A stretch of DNA of 64,000 bases from Pseudomonadota bacterium (GCA_018241995.1 JAFECT010000001.1:124001-188000), one strand, 5' to 3'. Numbered from the stretch's first letter, positions 30,308 through 39,203 are shown. A program made the numbers and translations. Notes: generated from the letters alone by a model not told the origin.

Positions 30308-31416
30308 ACGTTCATCTCCAGATAGATCAGGGCGAACACCGCATCGATGGCGATGATCGAAAAGATCGCCTGCACCACCGCCGAGGTCACCCGGCGGCCC
30401 AGCGACTCCACGTCCCCGCCCACCGCCAGGCCCTGACGACAGCCGATGGCGGCCACGACCAGGGCGAACACGGGCGCCTTCGACAGCCCCACCCAGAAAT
30501 GCGCGGCCGAGATGTTCTGGCTGATGCGCTCGACATAGAAGGCCGGCGACAGGTCGAGCTTGCTCCAGACCACCAGCGCGCCCCCGAACAGGCCCGAAAG
30601 GTCGGCCACGAAGGTCAGGAGCGGCGTCATGAGCAGCAGCGCCACGATGCGCGGCAGGACCAGGGCGTCGAAGGGATCGACGCCCAGCACGCGCATGGCG
30701 TCGACCTCCTGGTTCATCTTCATCGCGCCGATCTCGGCCGCGAAGCTGGAGGCCGACCGCCCGGCCAGCAGCACCGCGGTGATCACCACCGAGAACTCGC
30801 GCATCACCGCGACGCCGATCAGTTCGACCACGAAGACCGAGGCGCCGAACTGCTGCAGCAGATCCGCCCCCAGGAAGGCCACCACCGCGCCGATGAAGAA
30901 GGTGGTCACGGCCACAATGGGCAGGGCGTCCAGGCCCGCGCGCTCGATCTGCTCGAACCAGGCGGCCCATCGGATCCGGCGAGGATTGACCAGCACGCGT
31001 CCGGTCACGGCCAGCAGATGCCCGTTGAAGGCCAGGCCGCGATAGAGCTCGACGCCGATGTGCGCCACACCGCGGCCGATCTTCTCCAACGTCTTCTGGA
31101 TCGGGTCCGGGCGCGGAGCCGAAGGCGGGCGGCTGGTGTCGGCGGAAGAGACCAGGTCCAGGATACGCCGCGCCTGCGGGCGCTCCGCCAGCGCCTCGGC
31201 CGGCAGGGCGCCGCCGGTGGCCTTCAGCAGCGCGAAGGCGCCCGTCGTGTCGAAGCGGCCCAGGTCCTCGGTGGCGACCGACTGGATCGCCGCTCCGCCC
31301 AGAGCGCGCGCTAGGCGCTCGCCGACCTGGCCGAGCGCCGTCGCCGTCCAGTCCCCGATCAGGACCAGTCGCGTCTTTCCGGCGCTCGAATCGATACGGA
31401 AGTCGGCCGCTTGCAT
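30304..31416 (-). CDS. MlaE-like permease with N-terminal STAS-like domain
   Basis: The 370-residue protein has an N-terminal STAS-like region (about 1-95, with GDWTATALGQVGERLARALG), then the MlaE permease fold. Visible hydrophobic segments include ALPIVAVTTFFIGAVVAFLG, VELIGVAVMREFSVVITAVLLA and IVALLLMTPLLTFVADLSGLF. The EIGAMKMNQEVDAMRVLG element is a family hallmark (cytoplasmic coupling helix). Fusing the STAS unit removes the need for a separate MlaB. It is the first gene of the operon permease-ATPase-MCE-lipoprotein. Confidence 0.93.
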   Translation of the reverse strand: MQAADFRIDSSAGKTRLVLIGDWTATALGQVGERLARALGGAAIQSVATEDLGRFDTTGAFALLKATGGALPAEALAERPQARRILDLVSSADTSRPPSAPRPDPIQKTLEKIGRGVAHIGVELYRGLAFNGHLLAVTGRVLVNPRRIRWAAWFEQIERAGLDALPIVAVTTFFIGAVVAFLGADLLQQFGASVFVVELIGVAVMREFSVVITAVLLAGRSASSFAAEIGAMKMNQEVDAMRVLGVDPFDALVLPRIVALLLMTPLLTFVADLSGLFGGALVVWSKLDLSPAFYVERISQNISAAHFWVGLSKAPVFALVVAAIGCRQGLAVGGDVESLGRRVTSAVVQAIFSIIAIDAVFALIYLEMNV

Positions 31417-31676
31417 GCTTACCCCATAGCAGAGCTTTGAACGGGGCTTAATCGAGCCGGTTCCACCGATAGAACCTTTAGGGCCGCATGGTCACGGCGT
31501 GAGATAAAATTCCCACATTCCAGTGTTACTTCGCGAGGTGTCATTTGAACATCAGTATAGGATGGAACCAAAATCGCGACATTCTAGTCTTCCATTCCAT
31601 TGCTCTGAACCATTTCCGCTCAAGCCAGCTTTCGCCGGGCTGAGTAGACCACAACAAAGCGTGATGTGCTTGCGGA
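31417..31676. other. Intergenic region between the Mla operon and the GT-UGM gene
   Basis: These 260 bases are more AT-rich than the surroundings, especially 31505-31610. The region must hold the divergent promoters of the Mla-like operon and of the large right-hand gene. No convincing palindrome, RNA gene or ORF with family similarity was found. Short overlapping frames at 31523-31711 and 31541-31918 are not supported. Confidence 0.5.
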
Positions 31677-34166
31677 GTGTGGAACCAAGCCACCCCACCC
31701 GCCGTTGTTAAGCCAGTGTCCATACAACCTTTTTCGGGGATTACGGCCTTGCAGGTTCCGCCGACGCGCGATCGCTCGCCTTCCAACACGTCCGTCATCG
31801 ACCTCGCGGCCCTCCAGGTCCGCGATCCGTCGCGAACGGAGCCGCTCGTCTGCTTCTGCCATCTCCGTTGGGACTTCGTGTTCCAGCGGCCGCAGCATCT
31901 GATGACGCGCTTCGCCAAGCACCGCGACGTCTATGTCTTCGAAGAGCCCGTGCGCGCCGACCCGGACCAGGGTCCGTCGCTCGACATGCGCAAGTGCGAG
32001 AAGAGCGGCGTCACCGTCGCCACCCCGCGCCTGCCCGACGGCCTGGACGGCTGGGGCCGCGATGTGATCCTGCGCCAGCTGCTGGACGAGATGATCGCCT
32101 CGCGTGGCATCGAGCGGCCGGTGCTCTGGTACTACACCCCCATGATGCTGCCGTTCTCGCGGCACATCGAGCCCTCGGCCGTGGTCTATGACTGCATGGA
32201 CGAGCTGGCCAACTTCAAGTTCGCCCCGCCCGAGCTGACCGAGCTGGAGCGCGAGCTGTTCGACCGCGCCGACGCGGTCTTCACCGGCGGCTATTCGCTC
32301 TATGAGGCGAAGCAGGACCGTCACCGCAACATCCACCCGTTCCCCTCGAGCGTGGACCGCGCCCACTTCGCCCAGGCGCTGGAGATGGGTGACGAGCCGG
32401 CAGATATGAAGGCCATCGCGCACCCGCGCATCGGTTTCTACGGCGTGGTCGACGAGCGGATGGACCTCGACATGATCGCGGCCGTCGCCGACGCCCGTCC
32501 CGAATGGCAGCTCGTGATCGTCGGGCCGGTGGTCAAGATCAGCGAGGACGACCTGCCGCGCCGGCCGAACCTGCACTGGCTGGGCGGCAAGACCTACGCC
32601 GAGCTGCCGGCCTATCTCGGCAGCTGGGACATCGCCATGATGCCCTTCGCCATCAACGAATCCACCCGCTTCATCAGCCCGACCAAGACGCCGGAATACC
32701 TGGCCGGCGGGCGGCCCGTGGTCTCGACCCCGATCACCGACGTGATCCGCCACTACGGCGAGATGGATGCGGTGCGCATCGCCGAGACGGCTGAGGATTT
32801 CGTGCGCGAGGCCGAGGCCTGCCTTGCGCTCGCCGCCGATCCTGAAGGCCCCTGGAAGGCCGAGGTGGACGAGACCCTGGCCGAGTTGTCGTGGGACCAG
32901 ACACACCTGCGCATGAACGCCATCGTCGACAAGGCGGTGGGCTCCAACAACCCCCAGCCGCAGGCGGCGGGCGTGAAGCCGATCAGCGCTCCGGCGATCC
33001 GGACCGCCCGCCGCAGCGCCTATGACGTGCTGATTGTGGGCGCCGGTTTCGCCGGCTCGACCATCGCCGAGCGCTACGCCGCGGCCTCCAACAAGAAGGT
33101 GCTGCTGATCGACCGGCGCCCGCACATCGGCGGCAACGCCTATGACAAGCTCGACGCCTCGGGCGTGCTGATCCACCAGTATGGGCCGCACATCTTCCAC
33201 ACCAACTCGGCCGAGATCTTCGACTACCTGTCGAAGTTCACCAGCTGGCGCCCCTACGAGCACCGGGTTCTGGCCGACGTCGACGGCAAGCTGGTGCCCA
33301 TGCCGATCAACCGCACGACGCTCAATGCGCTCTACGGCCTCGATCTGCGCTCAGACGAGCAGGCCGAGGATTTCCTGAAGTCGCGCGCCGAGCCGGTGGA
33401 GGTGATCAAGACCTCCAGGGACGTGGTGATTTCGGCGATCGGCCGCGAGCTCTACGAGACCTTCTTCCAGGGCTACACCCGCAAGCAGTGGGGCATGGAC
33501 CCGTCCGAGCTCGACAAGTCGGTCACCGCGCGCGTGCCGACCCGCACCAACACCGACGACCGCTACTTTACCGACACGTTCCAGGCCATGCCCCTGCAGG
33601 GCTACACCCGGATGTTCGAGAACATGGTCGACCACGACAACATCGACATCGAGACCGGTGTGGACTTCGACGACGTGCGGCGCGAGGTGGCCTACGACCG
33701 CCTCGTCTTCACCGGGCCGATCGACGAGTATTTCGACTACCGCTACGGCCAGCTGCCCTACCGCTCACTGCGCTTCAAGCACGAGACCCTGGACCAGGAG
33801 TGGTTCCAGTCCGTGGCCACAGTGAACTACCCGGCCGAGTCCGTGCCCTACACCCGGATCACCGAGTACAAGCACCTGACCGGCCAGTCGCACCCCAAGA
33901 CCAGCGTCACCTACGAGTACCCCTCGGCTGAGGGCGACCCCTACTATCCGATCCCCCGGCCAGAGAACCAGGCGCTGTTCAAGAGGTACGAGGCCCTGGC
34001 CTTGCAGCACCCCGAAGTGACCTTCGTCGGGCGGCTGGCCACCTATCGCTATTACAACATGGACCAGGTCACCGGTCAGGCGCTCGCCACCTGGCGCAAG
34101 ACCAACGAGCGCGACGCCCGCAAGAGCGCCACGGACGGCCTCGGCAAGGCCGCGGTGGCGATCTAA
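31677..34166 (+). CDS. Fusion of glycosyltransferase and UDP-galactopyranose mutase
   Basis: The protein is 829 residues if read from 31677. The N-terminal half (about 55-430) has the glycosyltransferase-1 form CFCHLRWDFVFQRPQHLM, WYYTPMMLPF and TPEYLAGGRPVVSTPITDV. The C-terminal half (about 445-829) is a complete UDP-galactopyranose mutase: FAD site VGAGFAGSTIAERYA, RRPHIGGNAYD, YGPHIFHTN, KQWGMDP, MPLQGYTRMFENMV and FTGPIDEYFDYRYGQLPYRS. It would make UDP-galactofuranose and transfer a sugar in one polypeptide. The start is unsure: a TTG at 31749 has gggga upstream and may be the true one. Confidence 0.9.
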   Translation: MWNQATPPAVVKPVSIQPFSGITALQVPPTRDRSPSNTSVIDLAALQVRDPSRTEPLVCFCHLRWDFVFQRPQHLMTRFAKHRDVYVFEEPVRADPDQGPSLDMRKCEKSGVTVATPRLPDGLDGWGRDVILRQLLDEMIASRGIERPVLWYYTPMMLPFSRHIEPSAVVYDCMDELANFKFAPPELTELERELFDRADAVFTGGYSLYEAKQDRHRNIHPFPSSVDRAHFAQALEMGDEPADMKAIAHPRIGFYGVVDERMDLDMIAAVADARPEWQLVIVGPVVKISEDDLPRRPNLHWLGGKTYAELPAYLGSWDIAMMPFAINESTRFISPTKTPEYLAGGRPVVSTPITDVIRHYGEMDAVRIAETAEDFVREAEACLALAADPEGPWKAEVDETLAELSWDQTHLRMNAIVDKAVGSNNPQPQAAGVKPISAPAIRTARRSAYDVLIVGAGFAGSTIAERYAAASNKKVLLIDRRPHIGGNAYDKLDASGVLIHQYGPHIFHTNSAEIFDYLSKFTSWRPYEHRVLADVDGKLVPMPINRTTLNALYGLDLRSDEQAEDFLKSRAEPVEVIKTSRDVVISAIGRELYETFFQGYTRKQWGMDPSELDKSVTARVPTRTNTDDRYFTDTFQAMPLQGYTRMFENMVDHDNIDIETGVDFDDVRREVAYDRLVFTGPIDEYFDYRYGQLPYRSLRFKHETLDQEWFQSVATVNYPAESVPYTRITEYKHLTGQSHPKTSVTYEYPSAEGDPYYPIPRPENQALFKRYEALALQHPEVTFVGRLATYRYYNMDQVTGQALATWRKTNERDARKSATDGLGKAAVAI

Positions 34167-34190
34167 GCCCCCAGCGCGCGCAGACGATCA

Positions 34191-34217
34191 GGGGAGGGCT
34201 CGCGCCCTCCCCTTTTT
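34191..34217 (+). terminator. Rho-independent terminator after the GT-UGM gene
   Basis: ggggagggc (34191-34199) and gccctcccc (34204-34212) form a perfect 9-bp GC stem with loop tcgc, followed directly by five T (34213-34217). It lies 24 bp after the fusion-gene stop. Confidence 0.92.
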
Positions 34218-34229
34218 CGTGACGGAAAC

Positions 34230-34808
34230 TCAGGCAGCAGCCTTAGGCTTCATGCCCAGCACCAGGGCCGCGGCGACCCCGGCGAACAGATACTTGCCGA
34301 ACTCGGTCACCATCTGGGCGATGGAGTACATCTGCGGGAAGCCGTACCAGAGCCAGTAGGAGGCGTTGGTGGTGATCGCCGCCAGGACCCCGATCGCCGC
34401 GAAGCCCGCGACCCGCCCGCCGAAGCCGGACAGGCTGGTCTTTGAAACCAGCCAGAGCGCGATGAAGGCCTCGATCAGCTCCAGCACGAACTCGCCGATC
34501 AGCTGGCGCGGCTCCATGCCCGAACCCGGCGCCGGGCGATAAAGGAGCAGACCTGAGGGCGAGGTCTTCACCTTGTCCTCGTAGGCTTTCATCGACGCCT
34601 TGTCGTTCATGTCCATACCAGGGAACGCGTACAGCCCGGCCTTGTCGCCCGTGCCGGCCTTCATGGCGGCGATGGCGGCGGGCTCTCCGGCCGGCGGTAT
34701 CTGGCTGAAGCCCATGGTTCCCAGGCCCAGGAACATGTGGGCCAAGAAGGTCCAGACGTACATCAACACACCCGCCGCGAGACCGGCGATGGCAAGCTTT
34801 CCGGACAT
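34230..34808 (-). CDS. Membrane protein of unknown function
   Basis: The 192-residue protein has an N-terminal TM segment (LAIAGLAAGVLMYVWTFLAHM, about 5-25) and a periplasmic segment with MKAGTGDKAGLYAFPGMD and YEDKVKTSPSGLLLYRP. Three more helices are likely (ELIEAFIALWLVS, FAAIGVLAAITTNASYWLWY, YLFAGVAAALVLG). The ATG at 34808 is supported by ggggaga upstream. I recognise the general form as a conserved hypothetical membrane protein but not a function. Confidence 0.75.
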   Translation of the reverse strand: MSGKLAIAGLAAGVLMYVWTFLAHMFLGLGTMGFSQIPPAGEPAAIAAMKAGTGDKAGLYAFPGMDMNDKASMKAYEDKVKTSPSGLLLYRPAPGSGMEPRQLIGEFVLELIEAFIALWLVSKTSLSGFGGRVAGFAAIGVLAAITTNASYWLWYGFPQMYSIAQMVTEFGKYLFAGVAAALVLGMKPKAAA

Positions 34809-34872
34809 TGTCTCCCCCTGAAGTCGAATATCGACCACCGGAGCAAGACGCCGTTCGCAGCATTTGTCCAGT

Positions 34873-36315
34873 CTAGGCGGCCAACGACCAGGCCTGCTTC
34901 AGGTCCTGGACGAACAGCGCATAGGCCCTGGCCTTGTCCGCCTCATCTGGAATCCTCAGCATGTACGAGGGATGCACCGTCAGCAGGCCCGTGGCGCCGT
35001 CGCCGAGACTTTCCGGCGCGCCACGATCCTTCATCACCGACACGGCGTGACCGAACACGGCCTGACCCGCTGTGGCGCCCAGGGCCACGATCACCTTGGG
35101 CTTCACCAGCCTGCGCTCGCTGTCGAGCCACCAGCGGCAGGCGCGGATTTCGCCCGCATTGGGCTTGGCATGGATGCGCCGCTTGCCGCGCGGCTCGAAC
35201 TTGAAGTGCTTCACGGCATTGGTGACGTAGGTCAGGTCGCGCGGCACGCCCGCTTCCTCCAGCGCCCGGTTCAGGAGCTGCCCGGCGGGCCCCACGAACG
35301 GCTTGCCGGCCAGGTCCTCCTGGTCGCCGGGCTGCTCGCCCACTAGCATCAGGGCCGCTCGCGCCGGCCCCTCCCCCGCCACACCCTGGGTGGCGTTGCG
35401 CCACAGCTCGCAGCGGCGACAGGCGTCCACCGCGGCCCAGACCTCCTGGGTGGAATTGGGCCGATAGCCGTCGTCATAAGGCGCGTCGCGCACCTTGCGC
35501 TGGATCGCCCTGGCGGTGCGCCGCGCCGGCTCGGAAGGGGGATTGGCGACCATGGCGTCGGACCTCCTCGCCGCCTGTGCGATCATGGACGGAATGAGCT
35601 CGGCCTCCGGCAGGTTCCGCCACAGGCGCTTGGGCATCTGCGTGGTCATGGCCTTCACCTTCAGCCGGGCCGGATTGAAGGTCGAGGCGAAGTAGGTCCG
35701 CCACATCGCTTCCAGTTCGTCGTCCTTGGGCGCCGCCTCGCGCGGCGCGCCGGGGCCGAACTCAAGCGCGCCGTCGCGCCAGCGCACCGTCTGGTCCGGC
35801 GTCAGGATCGCCCAGGCCATGTTGGCGAAGCGATCGACGAAGAAGGGCGCGGCGCGCGCCAGCGCCCGATGCTCGGGCTCGATCCAGGCGATATAGGCCT
35901 CCCCGCCCGCCTCGTCCGCGACCTTCCGGAAGCGCACGTACTGCTTCATGCGATAGGCCGCGCGCTCAACCTCGCGCGCCATGCGGTTGGCCCGCTCCAC
36001 CTCGGGGTCGGTGATCAGGCTGAGCAGGTTCGGCTGGCCGGCCAGGCGCCACAGCAGCCGGTAGGCCAGGGCGAAACGCTCCGGCGCGCGATGCATGCTC
36101 AAGGCCTCGGCCAAGGCCAGAAACGCTCGCGGGGCGGCGAAGGCGGCCGTTTCCGGCGCTTGCGGCAGGGGCTCGGCGTCGGCGTAGAGTTCCGCCTCCC
36201 TTCCCACCGTCCAGGCCACCTGGTCGGGGGCCACGCCGTTCAACCGCAAGGCCCGCGCCGCGGTGCGCCAGCCGGCGAAGTCGAGTTCGGACGCCAGCCG
36301 AACGAGCGTGGTCAC
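34873..36315 (-). CDS. DUF4130 domain fused to UdgX-type uracil-DNA glycosylase
   Basis: This 480-residue protein has an N-terminal DUF4130 region (about 1-245) and a C-terminal family-4-like uracil-DNA glycosylase of the UdgX subclass (about 290-480). Key segments are MLVGEQPGDQEDLAGKPFVG, YVTNAVKHFKFEPRGKRRIH, and VHPSYMLRIPD. The KRRIH motif carries the histidine that in characterised UdgX becomes covalently linked to the abasic site. The start is GTG at 36315, overlapping the radical-SAM stop by 4 bp. The pair is known as a conserved putative DNA-modification/repair module; the DUF4130 reaction is not known. Confidence 0.93.
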   Translation of the reverse strand: MTTLVRLASELDFAGWRTAARALRLNGVAPDQVAWTVGREAELYADAEPLPQAPETAAFAAPRAFLALAEALSMHRAPERFALAYRLLWRLAGQPNLLSLITDPEVERANRMAREVERAAYRMKQYVRFRKVADEAGGEAYIAWIEPEHRALARAAPFFVDRFANMAWAILTPDQTVRWRDGALEFGPGAPREAAPKDDELEAMWRTYFASTFNPARLKVKAMTTQMPKRLWRNLPEAELIPSMIAQAARRSDAMVANPPSEPARRTARAIQRKVRDAPYDDGYRPNSTQEVWAAVDACRRCELWRNATQGVAGEGPARAALMLVGEQPGDQEDLAGKPFVGPAGQLLNRALEEAGVPRDLTYVTNAVKHFKFEPRGKRRIHAKPNAGEIRACRWWLDSERRLVKPKVIVALGATAGQAVFGHAVSVMKDRGAPESLGDGATGLLTVHPSYMLRIPDEADKARAYALFVQDLKQAWSLAA

Positions 36316-37559
36316 AACAGCCTCGGCTGCATCGGCGCGCGGCGCGCGGCCGGAATCAGCCTGGCCCGCAGGCCCGCGCTGTCGGTCAGGGCGCCCGGCG
36401 ACCAGTCGGCGGCGACCAGGAATGGCCGAACGGCCGCGATCCCCCGGCACAGCTTGGCCACATCGGTCAGGGTCACCCGCTTGTGCCGGCGCAGGTCGAG
36501 GATACGGTCGACGCTCTTCACCCCCAGGCCCGGCACGCGCAACAGGGCCTCGCGCTCGGCCCGGTTCACGTCCACGGGAAAGCGCTCGCGGTTGGCCAGG
36601 GCCCAGGCCAGCTTGGGATCGACTTCCAGGTCCAGCATGCCGCCGGGCGCCGCCGAGGCGATCTCACGCCGGTCGAAGCCGTAGAACCGCATCAGCCAGT
36701 CAGCCTGATAGAGCCTGTGCTCGCGCAGCAGGGGCGCGGCCTGCAGCGGCAGGCGCGAGGTTGAATCCGGGATCGGGCTGAAGGCCGAGAAGTAGACGCG
36801 CCTCAGCTTATAGGCCCCGTAAAGCGTCTCGCTGCGCGCCAGGATCTCCGCGTCGTCGGCGCCGTCCGCGCCCACGATCATCTGGGTGCTCTGGCCCGCG
36901 GGCGCGAACCGGCGCGGCGCGGCGCGCGCCTTCGGGTCTGGCGCAGCCTCGTCCAGCGAGCGGCGGACCAGCCCCATCGCCCGCTTCACCGCCGACGCGC
37001 TCTTCTCCGGCGCCAGTTCGCCCAGGGCCTCCGCCCTCGGCAGTTCGATATTGGCCGACAGCCGGTCGGCCCACAGTCCGGCCTCGCGGACCAGCTCAGG
37101 ACTGGCCTCCGGGATCAGTTTCAGGTGGATGTAACCGCGGAAATCGTGGCCCTGGCGCAGGCTCCTCGCCACCCGCACCAGCTGCTCCATGGTGTAGTCG
37201 GCGTTCCTGATCACGCCCGACGACAGGAACAGGCCTTCGATGTAGTTCCGCCGATAGAAGTCCAGGGTCAGGCCGACGATCTCCTGAACCGAGAACCGCG
37301 CGCGCTGCACATTGCTGGAGACGCGATTGACGCAATAGGCGCAGTCCCAGACGCAGAAGTTGGTCAGCAGCACCTTGAGCAGGCTGACGCAGCGCCCGTC
37401 CGGGGTGAAGGCGTGGCAGATGCCGTGGCCGTCCGTGGCGCCCAGCCCCTTGCCGTCGCGAGAGGTGCGCTTGGGCGCCGAGCTGGACGCGCAGGAGGCG
37501 TCGTACTTGGCCGCGTCGGCGAGGATTTCGAGCTTACGCGAGAGACTGAGAACCGGCAT
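36312..37559 (-). CDS. Putative DNA modification/repair radical SAM protein
   Basis: The 415-residue protein has a radical SAM cluster C69-x3-C73-x2-C76 in FCVWDCAYC, and the opening MPVLSLSRKLEILADAAKYD typical of the UdgX-linked family. A C-terminal helix-hairpin-helix (LLRVPGLGVKSVDRILDLRR) suggests DNA contact. It precedes the DUF4130-UdgX gene, overlapping by 4 bp. A GTTC-N7-GTTC box lies immediately upstream of its ATG, so DNA-damage induction through LexA is likely. The chemistry and substrate are unknown. Confidence 0.92.
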   Translation of the reverse strand: MPVLSLSRKLEILADAAKYDASCASSSAPKRTSRDGKGLGATDGHGICHAFTPDGRCVSLLKVLLTNFCVWDCAYCVNRVSSNVQRARFSVQEIVGLTLDFYRRNYIEGLFLSSGVIRNADYTMEQLVRVARSLRQGHDFRGYIHLKLIPEASPELVREAGLWADRLSANIELPRAEALGELAPEKSASAVKRAMGLVRRSLDEAAPDPKARAAPRRFAPAGQSTQMIVGADGADDAEILARSETLYGAYKLRRVYFSAFSPIPDSTSRLPLQAAPLLREHRLYQADWLMRFYGFDRREIASAAPGGMLDLEVDPKLAWALANRERFPVDVNRAEREALLRVPGLGVKSVDRILDLRRHKRVTLTDVAKLCRGIAAVRPFLVAADWSPGALTDSAGLRARLIPAARRAPMQPRLL

Positions 37560-37561
37560 TT

Positions 37562-37576
37562 GTTCTCATTATGTTC
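37562..37576. promoter_or_regulatory. SOS box candidate (LexA, GTTC-N7-GTTC) at the radical SAM/UdgX operon
   Basis: gttc (37562-37565), a 7-base AT-rich spacer (tcattat), and gttc (37573-37576) match the alphaproteobacterial LexA site. It lies directly before the operon start at 37559, overlapping where promoter or leader must be, so LexA binding would block transcription. Confidence 0.8.
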
Positions 37577-37662
37577 TCATATCTTGTGGCGCGCCAGCGG
37601 AATCCTGACACTTTTCGGCTCATGGCGCCGCAGACTGGCGCCCACAGTTTCCGGAGCCGCCC

Positions 37663-38061
37663 ATGACCGTCAGACACGCCCAATGCAGCTGCGGCCGCAT
37701 CTCGATCCGCTGCGAGGGCGACCCGGGACGGCGCTCGGTCTGCCACTGCCTGGCCTGCCAGAGACGCACCGGCGCGCCGTTCGGCTGCACGGCCTGGTTC
37801 TCGGAGGCTCAGGTCCAGGCCGAGGGCGAACCCAGGCTGTGGACCCGCCGGGGCGACGACGGCGGCGAGGGACGGTTCCGCTTTTGCCCGAACTGCGGCT
37901 CGACGGTCTGGTGGACCTGCGAGGCCTTGCCGGGCCAGATCGCCGTGGCGGTCGGCGCCTTCGCCGACCCCGGGTTCCCGCCGCCGCTGGTCTCGGTCTA
38001 CGAGAACCGCAAGCACCCCTGGCTCGACCACTTCGCCGACCTCGATCTGGAGCGGTGCTAG
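37663..38061 (+). CDS. GFA/Mss4-like zinc-binding protein
   Basis: The 132-residue protein has the cysteine layout of the glutathione-dependent formaldehyde-activating (GFA) family: CSCGRI near residue 8, CHCLACQRRTG near 27 and FCPNCGS near 74. C-terminal YENRKHPWLDHF is also typical. Most members are not proven formaldehyde-activating enzymes, so the name denotes family only. No adjacent formaldehyde or glutathione gene is present. The ATG at 37663 starts at a normal family position. Confidence 0.88.
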   Translation: MTVRHAQCSCGRISIRCEGDPGRRSVCHCLACQRRTGAPFGCTAWFSEAQVQAEGEPRLWTRRGDDGGEGRFRFCPNCGSTVWWTCEALPGQIAVAVGAFADPGFPPPLVSVYENRKHPWLDHFADLDLERC

Positions 38062-38068
38062 GCCAAGG

Positions 38069-38096
38069 AAAACGCCGCCCCCTTCCGGGAGCGGCG
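38069..38096 (-). terminator. Rho-independent terminator of leucine dehydrogenase
   Basis: Read on the minus strand, cgccgctccc and gggggcggcg pair over 10 bp (one G-U) around a ggaa loop, followed by TTTT (38072-38069). It begins 28 bp after the leucine dehydrogenase stop. It may also stop plus-strand readthrough from the GFA gene. Confidence 0.82.
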
Positions 38097-38123
38097 CGGG
38101 TAGCTCGTAGACGAAGACGCCGA

Positions 38124-39203
38124 TCAGGCCGCGGCGCGGGCTTCCTCGGCCGCGTCGATGCGGGCGCGGGCGATGGCAGCGGCGATCTCGTGCGTCGGGC
38201 GGCCTTCGGCGACCGAACGCTCGAGGATTTCACCCAGGGTCAGCATCAGGCGGCCGAGCTTCATCTCGACCCACGCCGGGTCGTAGGAACCGCCGGTCTG
38301 AAGCGCGCGCATCTCGCTGGCCACATTGATGATGCCGCCGCCGTTGACGACGTAGTCGGGGGCGTAGACCAGGCCGCGGTCGAACACCGCGCGGCCGATC
38401 TCATGGCTGGCCAGCTGGTTGTTGGCGGCGCCGACGATGGCCTTGCCCTTCAGGCGCGGCAGGGTGTCGGCATTGACCGAGGCGCCCAGCGCGCAAGGCG
38501 CGAAGATGTCGGCCTCGACGTCATAGATGGCGTCGGGCGCCACGACGGTGGCGTTGGTGCGCTCGGCCACTTCGCGCAGCACCGGCTCGTTGACGTCGGT
38601 GACGATCAGCTTGGCGCCGGCGGCGTGCAGCTTGTCGGCCAGATAGCCGCCGACGTGGCCGACGCCCTGCACCGCCACGGTCAGGCCGTTCAGGTCGTTG
38701 GCGTTCCACAGGCGCTTGGCCACCAGCTTCACGCCGCGGAACACGCCCTCGGCGGTGGTCGGGCTGGGATCGCCCGAGGAAGCGGGCGTGCCTTCCAGGC
38801 CGACGACGTATTTGGTGGTCTTGCGGGTCGAGGCCAGGTCGGCGGGGCTGACGCCCACATCCTCGGCGGCCCAGTACTGGCCGCCCACGCGCTCGACCGC
38901 GCGGCCGAAGGCTTCGAACAGGGCGGGCGACTTCTGGGTGCGGCTGTCGCCGATGATCACTGACTTGCCGCCGCCGAGGTCCAGGTCGGCCACGGCGTTC
39001 TTGTAGGACATGGCGCGCGACAGGCGTAGCACGTCGTCCAGCGCGGCTTCGGCGGTGGCGTAGTTCCACATGCGCGTACCGCCGCAGGCCGGGCCGCGGG
39101 CGGTGGAGTGCACGGCGATGATCGCCTTCAGGCCGGTCTTCTCGTCGTGGAAAGCGTGGACGCCCTCGTGGCCCTCGAAAGCCGGAGAATCGAACAGGGT
39201 CAT
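38124..39203 (-). CDS. Leucine dehydrogenase (Glu/Leu/Phe/Val dehydrogenase family)
   Basis: The 359-residue enzyme has the amino-acid dehydrogenase core RGPACGGTRMW near residue 37, the lysine motif DLDLGGGKSVIIGD near 74, and a C-terminal NAD-binding domain with AVQGVGHVGGYLADKL near 177. It reversibly deaminates leucine or other branched-chain amino acids to 2-oxoacids. The ATG at 39203 is used; the long upstream frame is noncoding. Two gcaaaatt elements lie upstream and could bind an Lrp-type regulator. ilvE, which makes the same oxoacids, is in the same window but not adjacent. Confidence 0.93.
   Translation of the reverse strand: MTLFDSPAFEGHEGVHAFHDEKTGLKAIIAVHSTARGPACGGTRMWNYATAEAALDDVLRLSRAMSYKNAVADLDLGGGKSVIIGDSRTQKSPALFEAFGRAVERVGGQYWAAEDVGVSPADLASTRKTTKYVVGLEGTPASSGDPSPTTAEGVFRGVKLVAKRLWNANDLNGLTVAVQGVGHVGGYLADKLHAAGAKLIVTDVNEPVLREVAERTNATVVAPDAIYDVEADIFAPCALGASVNADTLPRLKGKAIVGAANNQLASHEIGRAVFDRGLVYAPDYVVNGGGIINVASEMRALQTGGSYDPAWVEMKLGRLMLTLGEILERSVAEGRPTHEIAAAIARARIDAAEEARAAA

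Noticed and set aside
29501..30970. Long frame extending the ATPase into the permease gene
   Set aside because: The N-terminal part is a frame-shifted permease sequence. The TTG at 30307 is the natural start.
37663..38061. GFA protein as part of the SOS operon
   Set aside because: It runs in the opposite direction and its start is 87 bp from the LexA box. Dual control is possible, but nothing in its sequence supports a repair role.
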